Of a stretch of 36,359 nucleotides of DNA, positions 7,410-15,331 are shown piece after piece. Within the stretch, counting starts at the first letter, position 1. Every line of letters begins with the position of its first letter. Location: positions 1 to 36,359 of the forward strand of contig RAYF01000058.1 of the NCBI GenBank assembly GCA_003611745.1, given 5' to 3'. Below the pieces are notes generated by a model. The model was not told where the DNA came from, ran no database searches, and worked only from the letters and a program-made list of their open reading frames with translations. The DNA is from a bacterium D16-36 (GTDB lineage Bacteria; Bacillota; Clostridia; Lachnospirales; Lachnospiraceae). The translations under genes and the position numbers were made by a program.

Positions 7410-10400
7410 TTAATGTGCAAACGAAGTCCTTCCTTTTGACGCAAGGTATGTATCCATCATCTCAGCAAATTCTGCCTGGCTTATCCGCAGAGTTTTTGCC
7501 AGCGCCTTCTGGTCGGCATCCCCCTTTATCTCAATAACAGGGGCATAATTTATCTTGATATCAGGCGTACTTTCTGGCACCGTTGCTGCCGCAGGCTTTA
7601 ACTTTAATGTATCCTGATATATTGCCTTGTCCCTGTCAGGCGATGGGATGTTGCCATACACTGCTTTATTGCCTGCAGGAATCATCCCTAAGATTTCCCC
7701 TGCCTGCTGCCAAAGGGTTTTCGCACGGCTGGAGCCATCCAGAGGGATTGCAGCTTCCGGTCCCTCCTCTGCGAAAGTTGTCAGAATCGGATTAAAATAG
7801 ATACCTCCCTCTGCATTGGAAAGTATCTTTTGGTTTTTGTTCCCGCCTTTCTTTGCAGGTTTTGGGAGGGTGGCTGCTTTCAAAGTTTTTTGCGGCCTGA
7901 GCTGTGTCATTGCTGGTTTTGAATCAATTTCAGGAAGGGCGCCGTAGACAATATCCGGGGTCAGTGTTATCTTCATTCCTGCACCAGCCTCCTCCATCCT
8001 TTTCTTAACAAGACCAACAAGATTTTCAGCAGCTTCCAGCACTCTTGTGCTGTTATTGTCCATACCCTCTGCCACGCCCTCCGGCACAGCGCCTCCTATT
8101 TCTTCACTGGTTTTTACGATTGCCGCAAGCCCATCATCCCCACTGATTGCCTTTCCTAGAAGCTCATAGGCATCATAATCATTGCCAGAAAGGGCTGACA
8201 GTGTTTTGATATCCCACATGTTTTCGTTAAGGGGCGCTGATACTTTCATGCCGCTGGATTTTTCCTGCTGTGCTAACTCTTCTGCGTACTCCCTGTTCTT
8301 CTTTAACCCATACTCATATAGTTCGCGGATTTCGGGTTTTACTGCATCCATTTCCTCCATTTCAGGGTCTTCCCATATACCGCTGACAGAAAGATAGGAC
8401 TGTTCAGAAAGATCGTCTGGCGAGATTCCCTGCTCTGACTGCTTCTTAAATTGCTCCCTTAATTTAGCCTCGTATTTTTCCATGGCGGCGCTAACTTCTG
8501 GATAAGCATCCTTTATTGTCTGGATATAAAAATCTGACCCATTTTTTAATGCTTTGGCTTTCGTATCAAAATACGCCTGTTTAATCTCTTTTGCCTCTGC
8601 ATCATAACCCTTCTTAGAAATATCTTTCTTCTTAAGCCTGGCATTCAATGCTGTCATGGATGATTTATATGCATCTTCTGCACCGCTGTCTACCTGTTCC
8701 TCATACTTTTGGATGTCTTTAGAGATCTGCTTAAAATCCGATGCTGTCAAATCCTTGCCGGAATATTTTAATTCCAGAGCCTGCAGTTCCGATTCATTCT
8801 CAGCCTCCGTCACAATATCCGTAATATCGCCAATCTTTTTCAGGAGCTCCTGCGCTGTTTTGTCTGTATTAATATCCATGCCATTTTTAACAGCTTTTTC
8901 AATCCGCTTATTCAGCCTTTTCTGCAGATGGTCCAGTTCTGCGTCCAGACCGCTGTAGAATGCATCATTCTCCATGCCGATTTTAGAGCCTTTCCCAAAA
9001 AGGACTTCCGTTGCGACATGTACTGTATACGCTTTATTGTCAAGCGCCTCCTGCGCATATTTTACATATTGCTTTGCGGATTCTGCATATAGTTCCCTGT
9101 CAGCTTTATCAATCTTAAACCCTGCCTTGAATTTCCAGTCAATCCGCTCCATGTCTGACAGGCTGTCCTTCATACTCTCAATGGATTTGTCCGTATCGCC
9201 GATTGACTCCAGCATGGCAGAAATTTTAGCCAGCGTCTTTTTTCCGACAATCTCCTGTGCGATTTCATCAAGATCCTCAAGGGAAAGCGATACATTTCCG
9301 AAATGTTCTTCCAGCCCAGCCCTTACCATATTGTCATGCGTCCTTTTCGCATAAGCACCAAGCCCGGCAACGGCAGATGCTGCAAGAGCAAAAATCCCAA
9401 TCGGGGAAGCCGAAACTGCCCCCAGTGAAGTAACTATTTTAGCAATGCCGCTTGCTACTTTGTATGTTCCCATGGCCACGCCGATTCCAGTTATTCCGGA
9501 AGCAACCAAATCAAAATTATCGGCAATCAGGCTGCCAAAATCACCTACCGCCTCTCCTGCAGACAAAACCCATTCTTTCATCTCTTCAAAAGTCTGGTGA
9601 ATTTCAACCTCATTTTCCTTGGCAAAATCTGCTATCCCATCAGAAACAACATTAAAAGCGCCGCTCAGGCCATTTAATACCTCGACCATCTCCCCATCAA
9701 ATGCATCCGCAAAACTGATTTTTGCATCGTCCATTGCAGACTTCATTGTTTCCGTCGCGCCGGACATGGTATTTGTCATCTTGGCATACATTTCATCCAG
9801 AGTGCCGTCAGAATCCCCAAGCTTATCCTCAAGGTCGTCCCATGCACTCTCTGCGCCCTTTGCGCCGCTTTTCACGCCATCCAGAAGGTATGCCATTTTA
9901 CTGTAGTAATTTGTTCCGGCGATATTTTTCAATGCCTTTGCCTTCTTTTCCACAGTCAGCCCTTCCACACCCTTATTGATTCGTTTTAACGCCTCTTCCA
10001 TCCCGACGAATTGCCCTTTTTCAAAAATCTTAATCTTTAAAGCCTTCATTTCGTCAAGGGCGTTTTTATTACTTGAAATCCTCGTAAGGATTGCATTCAG
10101 GGTGCGCCCGCCTTCCTCCGCCTTTGTCCCGTTGTTCGCCAGTATCCCAAGGGCGATGGCTGAATCCTTGACATCCATTTTTAAAGTCCTTGCGGCACCC
10201 CCGCTTTTAATGAATGCCTGCATCAGCTGCTGCGAGGTTGTATTGGCGGAGTTGTTTGCTTTTGTCACCAGATCAAGATATGCCGGCAGGTCTTTTACAT
10301 CCATCTTCAAAGCACTCATGGAATCCGTAACCAAATCACTGGTCTCAGCAAGGTCAAGGTTTGTGGCAGCGGATAATTTAAGCACCGGCATCAGCCCCTG

Positions 10401-10778
10401 CGTGGACTGCTCCACGTCCCATCCTGCAAGGGCCATATAGCCAAGGGCGCTTGCGCTTTCCTCTGCTGTTTTTATTGTAGCCTTCCCGGCTTCCCTTGAA
10501 GCCTGCTCCATCTTCCTGTATTCCGTTTCCGTTGCGCCTGCAGTTGCCGCAGACGCCGCTAGCTGCTGTTCAAAGCCAGAATATACTTCAATGGAATCCT
10601 TGACAACCCCGCCGACATTTACTGCGGCAAATGCGCCGGTAACCAGCGCGGCGGCTTTCTTTGCGGAGGAGGACAGGGATTTTAACCCCTGCCTCCCCTT
10701 ATTAATGCTGCTCTGGAAACTAGGTTTCGTCCGCGCCCCAAGCAGGACTTCCAGTGCATATTCTTTTCTTGAAGCCAT
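7410..10778 (-). CDS. Tail tape measure protein
   Basis: 1122 aa, the longest gene. The N-terminal 350 residues match the TP901-type core (GFEQQLAASAATAGATETEY, ESASALGYMALAGWDVEQST, NNGTKAEEGGRTLNAILTRI). Residues about 425-478 are hydrophobic and glycine/alanine rich, as expected for the membrane-inserting part. The middle is helical and charged, and the C-terminus (GGIYFNPILTTFAEEGPEAA) is conserved in tape measures. At about 0.15 nm per residue the tail would be roughly 170 nm (family rule, estimate). Its ATG shares one base with the stop of the frameshifted chaperone and has GGAGGAGGATAACTG upstream. No peptidase domain was seen. Confidence 0.93.
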   Translation of the reverse strand: MASRKEYALEVLLGARTKPSFQSSINKGRQGLKSLSSSAKKAAALVTGAFAAVNVGGVVKDSIEVYSGFEQQLAASAATAGATETEYRKMEQASREAGKATIKTAEESASALGYMALAGWDVEQSTQGLMPVLKLSAATNLDLAETSDLVTDSMSALKMDVKDLPAYLDLVTKANNSANTTSQQLMQAFIKSGGAARTLKMDVKDSAIALGILANNGTKAEEGGRTLNAILTRISSNKNALDEMKALKIKIFEKGQFVGMEEALKRINKGVEGLTVEKKAKALKNIAGTNYYSKMAYLLDGVKSGAKGAESAWDDLEDKLGDSDGTLDEMYAKMTNTMSGATETMKSAMDDAKISFADAFDGEMVEVLNGLSGAFNVVSDGIADFAKENEVEIHQTFEEMKEWVLSAGEAVGDFGSLIADNFDLVASGITGIGVAMGTYKVASGIAKIVTSLGAVSASPIGIFALAASAVAGLGAYAKRTHDNMVRAGLEEHFGNVSLSLEDLDEIAQEIVGKKTLAKISAMLESIGDTDKSIESMKDSLSDMERIDWKFKAGFKIDKADRELYAESAKQYVKYAQEALDNKAYTVHVATEVLFGKGSKIGMENDAFYSGLDAELDHLQKRLNKRIEKAVKNGMDINTDKTAQELLKKIGDITDIVTEAENESELQALELKYSGKDLTASDFKQISKDIQKYEEQVDSGAEDAYKSSMTALNARLKKKDISKKGYDAEAKEIKQAYFDTKAKALKNGSDFYIQTIKDAYPEVSAAMEKYEAKLREQFKKQSEQGISPDDLSEQSYLSVSGIWEDPEMEEMDAVKPEIRELYEYGLKKNREYAEELAQQEKSSGMKVSAPLNENMWDIKTLSALSGNDYDAYELLGKAISGDDGLAAIVKTSEEIGGAVPEGVAEGMDNNSTRVLEAAENLVGLVKKRMEEAGAGMKITLTPDIVYGALPEIDSKPAMTQLRPQKTLKAATLPKPAKKGGNKNQKILSNAEGGIYFNPILTTFAEEGPEAAIPLDGSSRAKTLWQQAGEILGMIPAGNKAVYGNIPSPDRDKAIYQDTLKLKPAAATVPESTPDIKINYAPVIEIKGDADQKALAKTLRISQAEFAEMMDTYLASKGRTSFAH

Positions 10779-11385
10779 CAGTTATCCTCCTCCCCTTCAT
10801 GAAGCACATCCGTAATATGCTGCGCCGTCCTAATTAACTCATGCAGTGCAAGGCTTTTAAAGTATCCGATGCTGTCATGGGTGGCAAGTGACAGGCGGAT
10901 GGCGGTTTTTGAAAAATTCTCTGCCCAGTCATCCCCCACGCCTAGCCGCGTAAAAAAAACAGGTATACCACCGCTGTAACCTTCCACATATCCCGTATGC
11001 TTAACATATTGAAAAATTCTACCGGAAGTTTTGTAACTTTCATGGCAACAAACTTTGTATAAGTTGTATCTTTAAACTTATTCGCCGGCACATGCCTTTC
11101 CTTTTCCATTGCCCTGTCAAAAATTTCCCCATCAACCGTGGTCAGGTCTAACAGCCCGGATAAATCAAGGGACTTATATTTCCGGCTCCCGTCCCCGTTG
11201 TCAAATTCATATACTTTGTCAAAATAAACCGTATAAAATTCCCCATCCTGCCCCCCGTCCTCTTCAGGTTCTGCGCTCCCGCTCCTGTCCCCGCTGGCTG
11301 CCTCGTCAGCTGCCGCCAAAAGCCCAGCCTCCTGCTCCACCTCTTCCCACGATGTTTCCTTTTCTGTTATTTCACTGCCCTTCAT
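10778..11385 (-). CDS. Tail assembly chaperone, -1 frameshift extended product
   Basis: Ribosomes slipping -1 at T_TTT_TTA (10951-10957) would leave the 147-aa frame after about residue 145. They would then read 57 further codons, beginning TRLGVGDDWAENFSK, to the TGA at 10778, giving about 202 aa. This two-product layout just before the tape measure gene is the conserved chaperone arrangement (lambda G/GT, P2 E/E+E'). The downstream frame has no convincing RBS or start of its own. Its stop overlaps the ATG of the tape measure gene. The extended protein would bind the tape measure and recruit tube subunits. Confidence 0.75.
10942..11385 (-). CDS. Tail assembly chaperone, unshifted product
   Basis: 147 aa. 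A low-complexity acidic N-terminus (residues 1-50) precedes a conserved-looking core (KYKSLDLSGLLDLTTVDGEI, then ATKFVAMKV-like KFVAMKVTKLPVEFF). The frame ends VYLFFLRG-stop just after the slippery run of eight T. The ATG at 11385 has AAAGGGGGATTAAG upstream. Lying between the tube and the tape measure gene, it is the gpG/P2 gpE equivalent. The sequence is too divergent to name a specific Pfam family with certainty. Confidence 0.75.
   Translation of the reverse strand: MKGSEITEKETSWEEVEQEAGLLAAADEAASGDRSGSAEPEEDGGQDGEFYTVYFDKVYEFDNGDGSRKYKSLDLSGLLDLTTVDGEIFDRAMEKERHVPANKFKDTTYTKFVAMKVTKLPVEFFNMLSIRDMWKVTAVVYLFFLRG
10951..10957 (-). promoter_or_regulatory. Programmed -1 frameshift heptamer T_TTT_TTA
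   Basis: The zero frame reads CTG TTT TTT TTA CGC. The heptamer T-TTT-TTA fits the X-XXY-YYZ slippery rule and is close to the P2 E/E' site. The -1 frame is open across it and extends 57 codons, while the zero frame stops 9 nt later. Confidence 0.75.
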
Positions 11386-11415
11386 GGCTTAATCCCCCTT
11401 TTTTTATATTATTTC

Positions 11416-11441
11416 AGCCCGGGAACCTCCTTTCCCGGGCT
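11416..11441 (-). other. Stable intergenic hairpin with AGGAGG loop
   Basis: A perfect 10-bp stem (AGCCCGGGAA with TTCCCGGGCT) closes a 6-nt loop that reads AGGAGG on the minus strand. It lies between the tube gene stop and the chaperone RBS and is not followed by a T-run, so it is not a classical terminator. It may act as an RNA-processing or stability element, or as partial attenuation between abundant tube and scarce chaperone. Confidence 0.6.
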
Positions 11442-11448
11442 TCCTGTG

Positions 11449-11973
11449 CTAAATCAGGCTTTCTATCTCCTGCATGATATTTTCGCCGTTGATGATACAT
11501 TTTGTATTAAACTTATCAATTTCTGTAATGACTTCGCTATTATATTCTTCTTTGTAATAGACGACCTCTTTTTTTAAGGATGGATTTCCATACCCCCCTT
11601 TTTTGAGTTTTCCATAATTAATGGACTTGGTCATCCCCTTAATCGTAATTACCCTCCCAAGGGGCGTTTTATTTAAGGATTCCGTATCAAGGTTTTCCTG
11701 TGCTGCCCTGAGGATGATCGTCTTGCTGTCATCCGCTGCCGCCCGTAAAGAATCGGCAGAAATGTTTGTAAAAGGAATCTCAACCTGGACGCTTTTAAAC
11801 TGCCCCGGTGATGGGGAGTCAACCTCCCCTGCCATTCCGGACAGGGATATTGTTTCCGACATATTCTCAAATTCCGGAAGCGTGACTTCATCCGTAACAC
11901 CAATCAATTTATTTGCCGCATTCACGCTCCCAAGATATGCGTTAAACAAATTTATTTTTTCTGCTATATTCAT
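11449..11973 (-). CDS. Major tail tube protein (P2 FII family)
   Basis: 174 aa, normal for the FII family. Characteristic stretches are INLFNAYLGSVNAANKLIGV, PEFENMSETISLSGMAGEVD and the C-terminal KSINYGKLKKGGYGNPSL. It polymerises into the inner tube inside the sheath. The ATG overlaps the TGA of the sheath gene (GAATGAATA), so sheath and tube are co-translated, as in P2 FI-FII. Confidence 0.92.
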   Translation of the reverse strand: MNIAEKINLFNAYLGSVNAANKLIGVTDEVTLPEFENMSETISLSGMAGEVDSPSPGQFKSVQVEIPFTNISADSLRAAADDSKTIILRAAQENLDTESLNKTPLGRVITIKGMTKSINYGKLKKGGYGNPSLKKEVVYYKEEYNSEVITEIDKFNTKCIINGENIMQEIESLI

Positions 11974-13442
11974 TCGTCATCGCCCCCTTCAAACGACGCT
12001 TCCAGTATCCCCACGTCATAAGCAAACTCATTTTCTATATATTCCGTAGGCGCATAATCTGCATACCTTGTCCGGAATTTCAGGTGCCCTATCCTGATTT
12101 TTTCAATCGGGTTTTCTTCCCGGTCAAAGATAATCTCGCCTCCTGCAATATAATCCGGCGTCAGGGAATTCAGCGTCATATTATATTCCCCCACTATGCT
12201 CTGTACCAGCTTATAACTGCAGTTCCTGCCGATGGCAGGGAGGTAATCGCTCTTAAACTTATTTTCCAGATAATTTAACATCGTGACGCCTTTTACCCAT
12301 CGGTCAATCGGGTCTTTTGAGTATGGGTAGGCAGCCGTGTTATTCCCCCACGCTTTCCATTCCGGGATCTTCAATGCACCGATTACACCGTTGGCGTTCA
12401 GGTAATCGTTCACGTCATCCTGCGTCATAATAACTGCAGAGCCATCCGCAGTACAGATGCCGTCAATCAGAAGCTCCATATTGTCAACGGACTCTGACGG
12501 GATATTTTTATTGGCTGCGGTGATTGACTGCAGGAGTGCTGCGGCAAAAGCCGAAAACGACAGCACATGCCCTTCCGACTTAACCATCGGCCAGAAAGCC
12601 GCCACCCATCTGGAGGAAGGCACATTTTTTTCTTTTATATCCTTTACCTGATAAAAATTCTGTGCCCCTGTTTCCGTTGCATCCAGATCCACAAACGCAA
12701 TCCCATTAAACATGCCGAATATCCGTTGCACCTTGGCTTCCAATGCGGCGGCAACCGCAGGGATTCTGCTGTAAACAGGCGCTATGACGACGCTTGGGAA
12801 TACGCCTGTTTCTGGATATACATCATCCAGAAGCTCAAGCCCTGTTTTTACCCTGTTCCTGTCCACGCCGCCAATGATATCCTCCTCCGTCACGCCATCC
12901 GGGTTGATTTTGGTATACGTTACATTAATGCTGCTTTTCCCATCTAACGCCCCGTCATCTGTCACTGCAACCACCAGATACCCATTGGAATCAAATGACA
13001 GCAGATAGTCCTTTTCCAGTTCATATGTATTAGAATCATCTGCAATGGAAACCTTGTCCAAAAGGATGCCGCATTCCCTCACAACTGCCATATTTTTTAC
13101 AACAGGCACCACAACGCCGACATCCGCTTCCACATGCCTTGGGTTTGCTGGGTCTAGGACATTAATTACCGTAATCGGCGCTACTGCGTGTTTGTCAAAA
13201 CATGCATGGATGCTGTGCATTATCGTATAGCGTTCTATCTCATCCGTGAATCCCACCACATCTTCTGCCTGCTCTTTTTCCTCAATCAGCAGTGGGACAT
13301 TTACCGCCCCGTAGGGGTCTTCCAACGTATTAACCGGGGCGGTCCCAACCACGCACTGTACCAGGCTGGCACACAGATCCGGCTTGACTGCTGCCGTCTT
13401 TTTCCGTTTTGTTGATAACCCGTGTTTGTATTTGCTACTCAT
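11970..13442 (-). CDS. Contractile tail sheath protein (P2 FI family)
   Basis: 490 aa. The N-terminus has the expected variable domain, and a handshake/core region shows VVIAPVYSRIPAVAAALEAK, FNGIAFVDLD and SRWVAAFWPMVKSEGHVLSF. The C-terminal domain (DRWVKGVTMLNYLENKFKSD, then IGHLKFRTRYADYAPTEY) is typical of FI sheath proteins. This establishes myovirus morphology. The ATG at 13442 has GAAAGGAAAGAAAA upstream and follows a small conserved gene. Confidence 0.93.
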   Translation of the reverse strand: MSSKYKHGLSTKRKKTAAVKPDLCASLVQCVVGTAPVNTLEDPYGAVNVPLLIEEKEQAEDVVGFTDEIERYTIMHSIHACFDKHAVAPITVINVLDPANPRHVEADVGVVVPVVKNMAVVRECGILLDKVSIADDSNTYELEKDYLLSFDSNGYLVVAVTDDGALDGKSSINVTYTKINPDGVTEEDIIGGVDRNRVKTGLELLDDVYPETGVFPSVVIAPVYSRIPAVAAALEAKVQRIFGMFNGIAFVDLDATETGAQNFYQVKDIKEKNVPSSRWVAAFWPMVKSEGHVLSFSAFAAALLQSITAANKNIPSESVDNMELLIDGICTADGSAVIMTQDDVNDYLNANGVIGALKIPEWKAWGNNTAAYPYSKDPIDRWVKGVTMLNYLENKFKSDYLPAIGRNCSYKLVQSIVGEYNMTLNSLTPDYIAGGEIIFDREENPIEKIRIGHLKFRTRYADYAPTEYIENEFAYDVGILEASFEGGDDE

Positions 13443-13472
13443 TTTTCTTTCCTTTCCGCCTGCATGCAGGCA

Positions 13473-13697
13473 TTATAAACTTTTTTCCACATTCGCATAG
13501 GCAATGGACAGCACGGAGCCTTCGGCCTGCATTCCCTGCCTTGCCTCCATGACTTTATCCATCGGGACAAACAGGCGGGCAAAATGTTTATCCGCCCTGG
13601 CCCTCTCCTCTGCCCTTTCCGGCAGTTCCCCTTTAAAAATTTCATTCTCTTTTACTATACCCGGCACCGTAGGGCCGAGATACATCCTCTGCTTCAT
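13473..13697 (-). CDS. Small conserved protein between tail terminator and sheath
   Basis: 74 aa: MKQRMYLGPTVPGIVKENEI, then FKGELPERAEERA, and FVPMDKVMEAR. I recognise this as a small protein regularly found just before the sheath gene in P2-like tails of Bacillota (YLGPTVPGxVxEGxxFxGxLP pattern); its role is unknown. The ATG at 13697 overlaps the TGA of the upstream gene (GTATGA) and has AGGAGT upstream. A second overlapping frame (13439-13645) is judged to be a shadow. Confidence 0.75.
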   Translation of the reverse strand: MKQRMYLGPTVPGIVKENEIFKGELPERAEERARADKHFARLFVPMDKVMEARQGMQAEGSVLSIAYANVEKSL

Positions 13698-14161
13698 ACT
13701 AACTCCTCCAATCCTTCCTGATTTGGAAGCGGAAGCTTCCAGTTTGTAACTAAATCCCCTTCATAATATGGGTATGGTGCCTGCAGGTTCAGGAATTTCT
13801 GTGCCTCCGCCTCCATACTGCAATGTTTTCCGATAATCCCTTCTTTGATAAAATGGGTATAGATTTCATTCATCAGGTACAGGATATTTATATTTCCGGA
13901 ATGGTTTTTATCCCTGTCCTCAATATTAATGGAGAAATGTATTTCCACATTCCAACCTTCCCTGTCTGATTTTTCCCCTGCAATAATCACGGCAATATAA
14001 TTCCTCAGTTCCTCATCGTCTTCATCCTGCTTTACCGGGAGGTCCTGCGGATATACTTTGATATCCGAAAAAGCATTCCCCAGCGGCATCATGATCCCAT
14101 CCCTATCCAAAAATCCCCGGAGGTCTTTTACAATGGTTTTCTGCAGTTCAATGTCTGTCAT
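13694..14161 (-). CDS. Putative tail terminator/completion protein
   Basis: 155 aa. There is no strong motif, but PQDLPVKQDEDDEELRNYIA, FSINIEDRDKNHSGNINILY and the closing YEGDLVTNWKLPLPNQEGLE resemble tail completion proteins placed between the gpZ-like gene and the sheath. The length and the order (adaptor, gpZ-like, this, sheath) fit the neck/tail terminator slot. Function is inferred from position rather than from a recognised domain. Confidence 0.55.
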   Translation of the reverse strand: MTDIELQKTIVKDLRGFLDRDGIMMPLGNAFSDIKVYPQDLPVKQDEDDEELRNYIAVIIAGEKSDREGWNVEIHFSINIEDRDKNHSGNINILYLMNEIYTHFIKEGIIGKHCSMEAEAQKFLNLQAPYPYYEGDLVTNWKLPLPNQEGLEELV

Positions 14162-14170
14162 GGCAGGTTA

Positions 14171-14779
14171 TCATCCTTTCTTAAGCTCTTGGTCTATTTC
14201 ATGCACCAGCCTCTTTTGCAGCGTTTCTGCTGCCTCCTTCTCAAACCTGCGCATTACCTCCGGGTTGGCAATTTCCTGCGGCAGGGCCGCTGCACCGACG
14301 CCGACAAGCTCCTTCGATTCATTGTTTTTACGCCGGAACAGTGCCAGTTCCCCTGTACTTTTGGAAATCTGCACAAACGGCTTCCTGTCCCCGCCGAGTT
14401 TTTGCAGGCTTTGGCTCCGGAACATACGGCCTTTGTAGATTCTGGGGTTTGGCCTCCCTTTCTTGTATGAAATGGCCCTCCCCGGAGAAACTGCAACTTT
14501 TCCGCTTCTTTCATTCCAGCGGAATAAATTCTGGTGTTCATCCTTATATACCAGTTTCACAAAGGGTTTATTCCTTGCCGCCCTTTCAACGTGCAGGATT
14601 GCCTCGACATCTTTTTCCCTGACCAGATACTTCTTTGCTGTTTCCGCCTTGAGCACCTTTTTCCCTGTCACAATGGATCGGTTTGCCGCGCGCGCCATCA
14701 CAAGGGATGCCTTGTTTTTCATTGCCCCAAGCTGTTTTTCAACATCCCCGATATCAAATTCCAGTGAAACATCTATCAT
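14171..14779 (-). CDS. Minor tail protein Z-like (lambda gpZ family)
   Basis: 202 aa from the ATG at 14779, which overlaps the upstream TGA (GGTATGATAG) and has GGGAGGAACCAGGT upstream. It is basic and helical at the N-terminus (ANRSIVTGKKVLKAETAKKY), then shows the RPNPRIYKGRMFRSQSLQKL segment and a C-terminal coiled region. This matches prophage minor tail protein Z / gpZ, which completes the tail end that joins the head. It lies between the head-tail adaptor and the tail terminator-like gene. Confidence 0.75.
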   Translation of the reverse strand: MIDVSLEFDIGDVEKQLGAMKNKASLVMARAANRSIVTGKKVLKAETAKKYLVREKDVEAILHVERAARNKPFVKLVYKDEHQNLFRWNERSGKVAVSPGRAISYKKGRPNPRIYKGRMFRSQSLQKLGGDRKPFVQISKSTGELALFRRKNNESKELVGVGAAALPQEIANPEVMRRFEKEAAETLQKRLVHEIDQELKKG

Positions 14780-15105
14780 ACCTGGTTCCTCCCGAGCAGT
14801 ATTTTCCACACGCCGCCAGGCTTGCTGATATTGTTGACATAATACATCTTCCCATCAAAATCTACCTCTGAGTTGATAGCCAGTTTCCTCTCCATGTCAT
14901 CCTCCCGGACATAAAAAAGGACGGAGTGTTTATGCACTTCATCCCTGTATCTGGTATCTGTTTTGGTTTTCCTGATTTCTTCCAGCCCGTCCTCGTCAAT
15001 AATTACCAGAATCTCTTTTCCATCGATGCTGTGTGTGGAAGCGTAAAATTCTTCATCAAAGAAGCACTCAGCCAAATCTGTGGCAACATCTTCCTTAAAT
15101 CCCAT
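14776..15105 (-). CDS. Head-tail adaptor/attachment protein (lambda FII-like)
   Basis: 109 aa. The opening MGFKEDVATDLAECFFDEEF, the acidic ILVIIDEDGLEEI stretch and the closing VDFDGKMYYVNNISKPGGVW are typical of Phage_attach / head-tail joining proteins. They sit after the capsid gene and before gpZ. It would form part of the neck. The ATG has GGAGAATTAAT upstream. Confidence 0.7.
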   Translation of the reverse strand: MGFKEDVATDLAECFFDEEFYASTHSIDGKEILVIIDEDGLEEIRKTKTDTRYRDEVHKHSVLFYVREDDMERKLAINSEVDFDGKMYYVNNISKPGGVWKILLGRNQV

Positions 15106-15124
15106 ATTAATTCTCCATTCCTGT

Positions 15125-15319
15125 TTATGCTGTCGCAGCCTCCGGCGCTGTACTGCCCTTCTTGGATACCTTCTCTTCTGCCTTTGTATCCGGCTTCTCC
15201 TTTTCTATGTACCCTTCCCGGAGAAGGAATGCTTCATCTGCCGGACGTAACTTTTTGGTGATGGTATCACCCGGCCTAAATTCCACGCCGTCCACCGTCA
15301 ATTTAATTTTCGCTTTCAT
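15125..15319 (-). CDS. Small head-module protein, unknown
   Basis: 64 aa: KAKIKLTVDGVEFRPGDTIT, then PADEAFLLREGYIE, followed by a low-complexity KPDTKAEEKVSKKGSTAPEA tail. It resembles short N-terminal FluMu-type or capsid-adjacent proteins, but no function is established. It sits between the major capsid and the head-tail adaptor, so a head role is inferred. The ATG has AAAGGAGATGACAT upstream. Confidence 0.6.
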   Translation of the reverse strand: MKAKIKLTVDGVEFRPGDTITKKLRPADEAFLLREGYIEKEKPDTKAEEKVSKKGSTAPEAATA

Positions 15320-15331
15320 ATGTCATCTCCT

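Noticed and set aside
10778-10987. Independent 69-aa gene
   Set aside because: There is no convincing start or RBS for this frame; its useful part begins exactly at the slippery heptamer of the upstream gene, so it is the -1 frameshift extension.
13439-13645. Minus-strand ORF of 68 aa overlapping the small pre-sheath gene
   Set aside because: It is a different frame of 13473-13697, which has the recognised YLGPTVPG protein and a coupled start.
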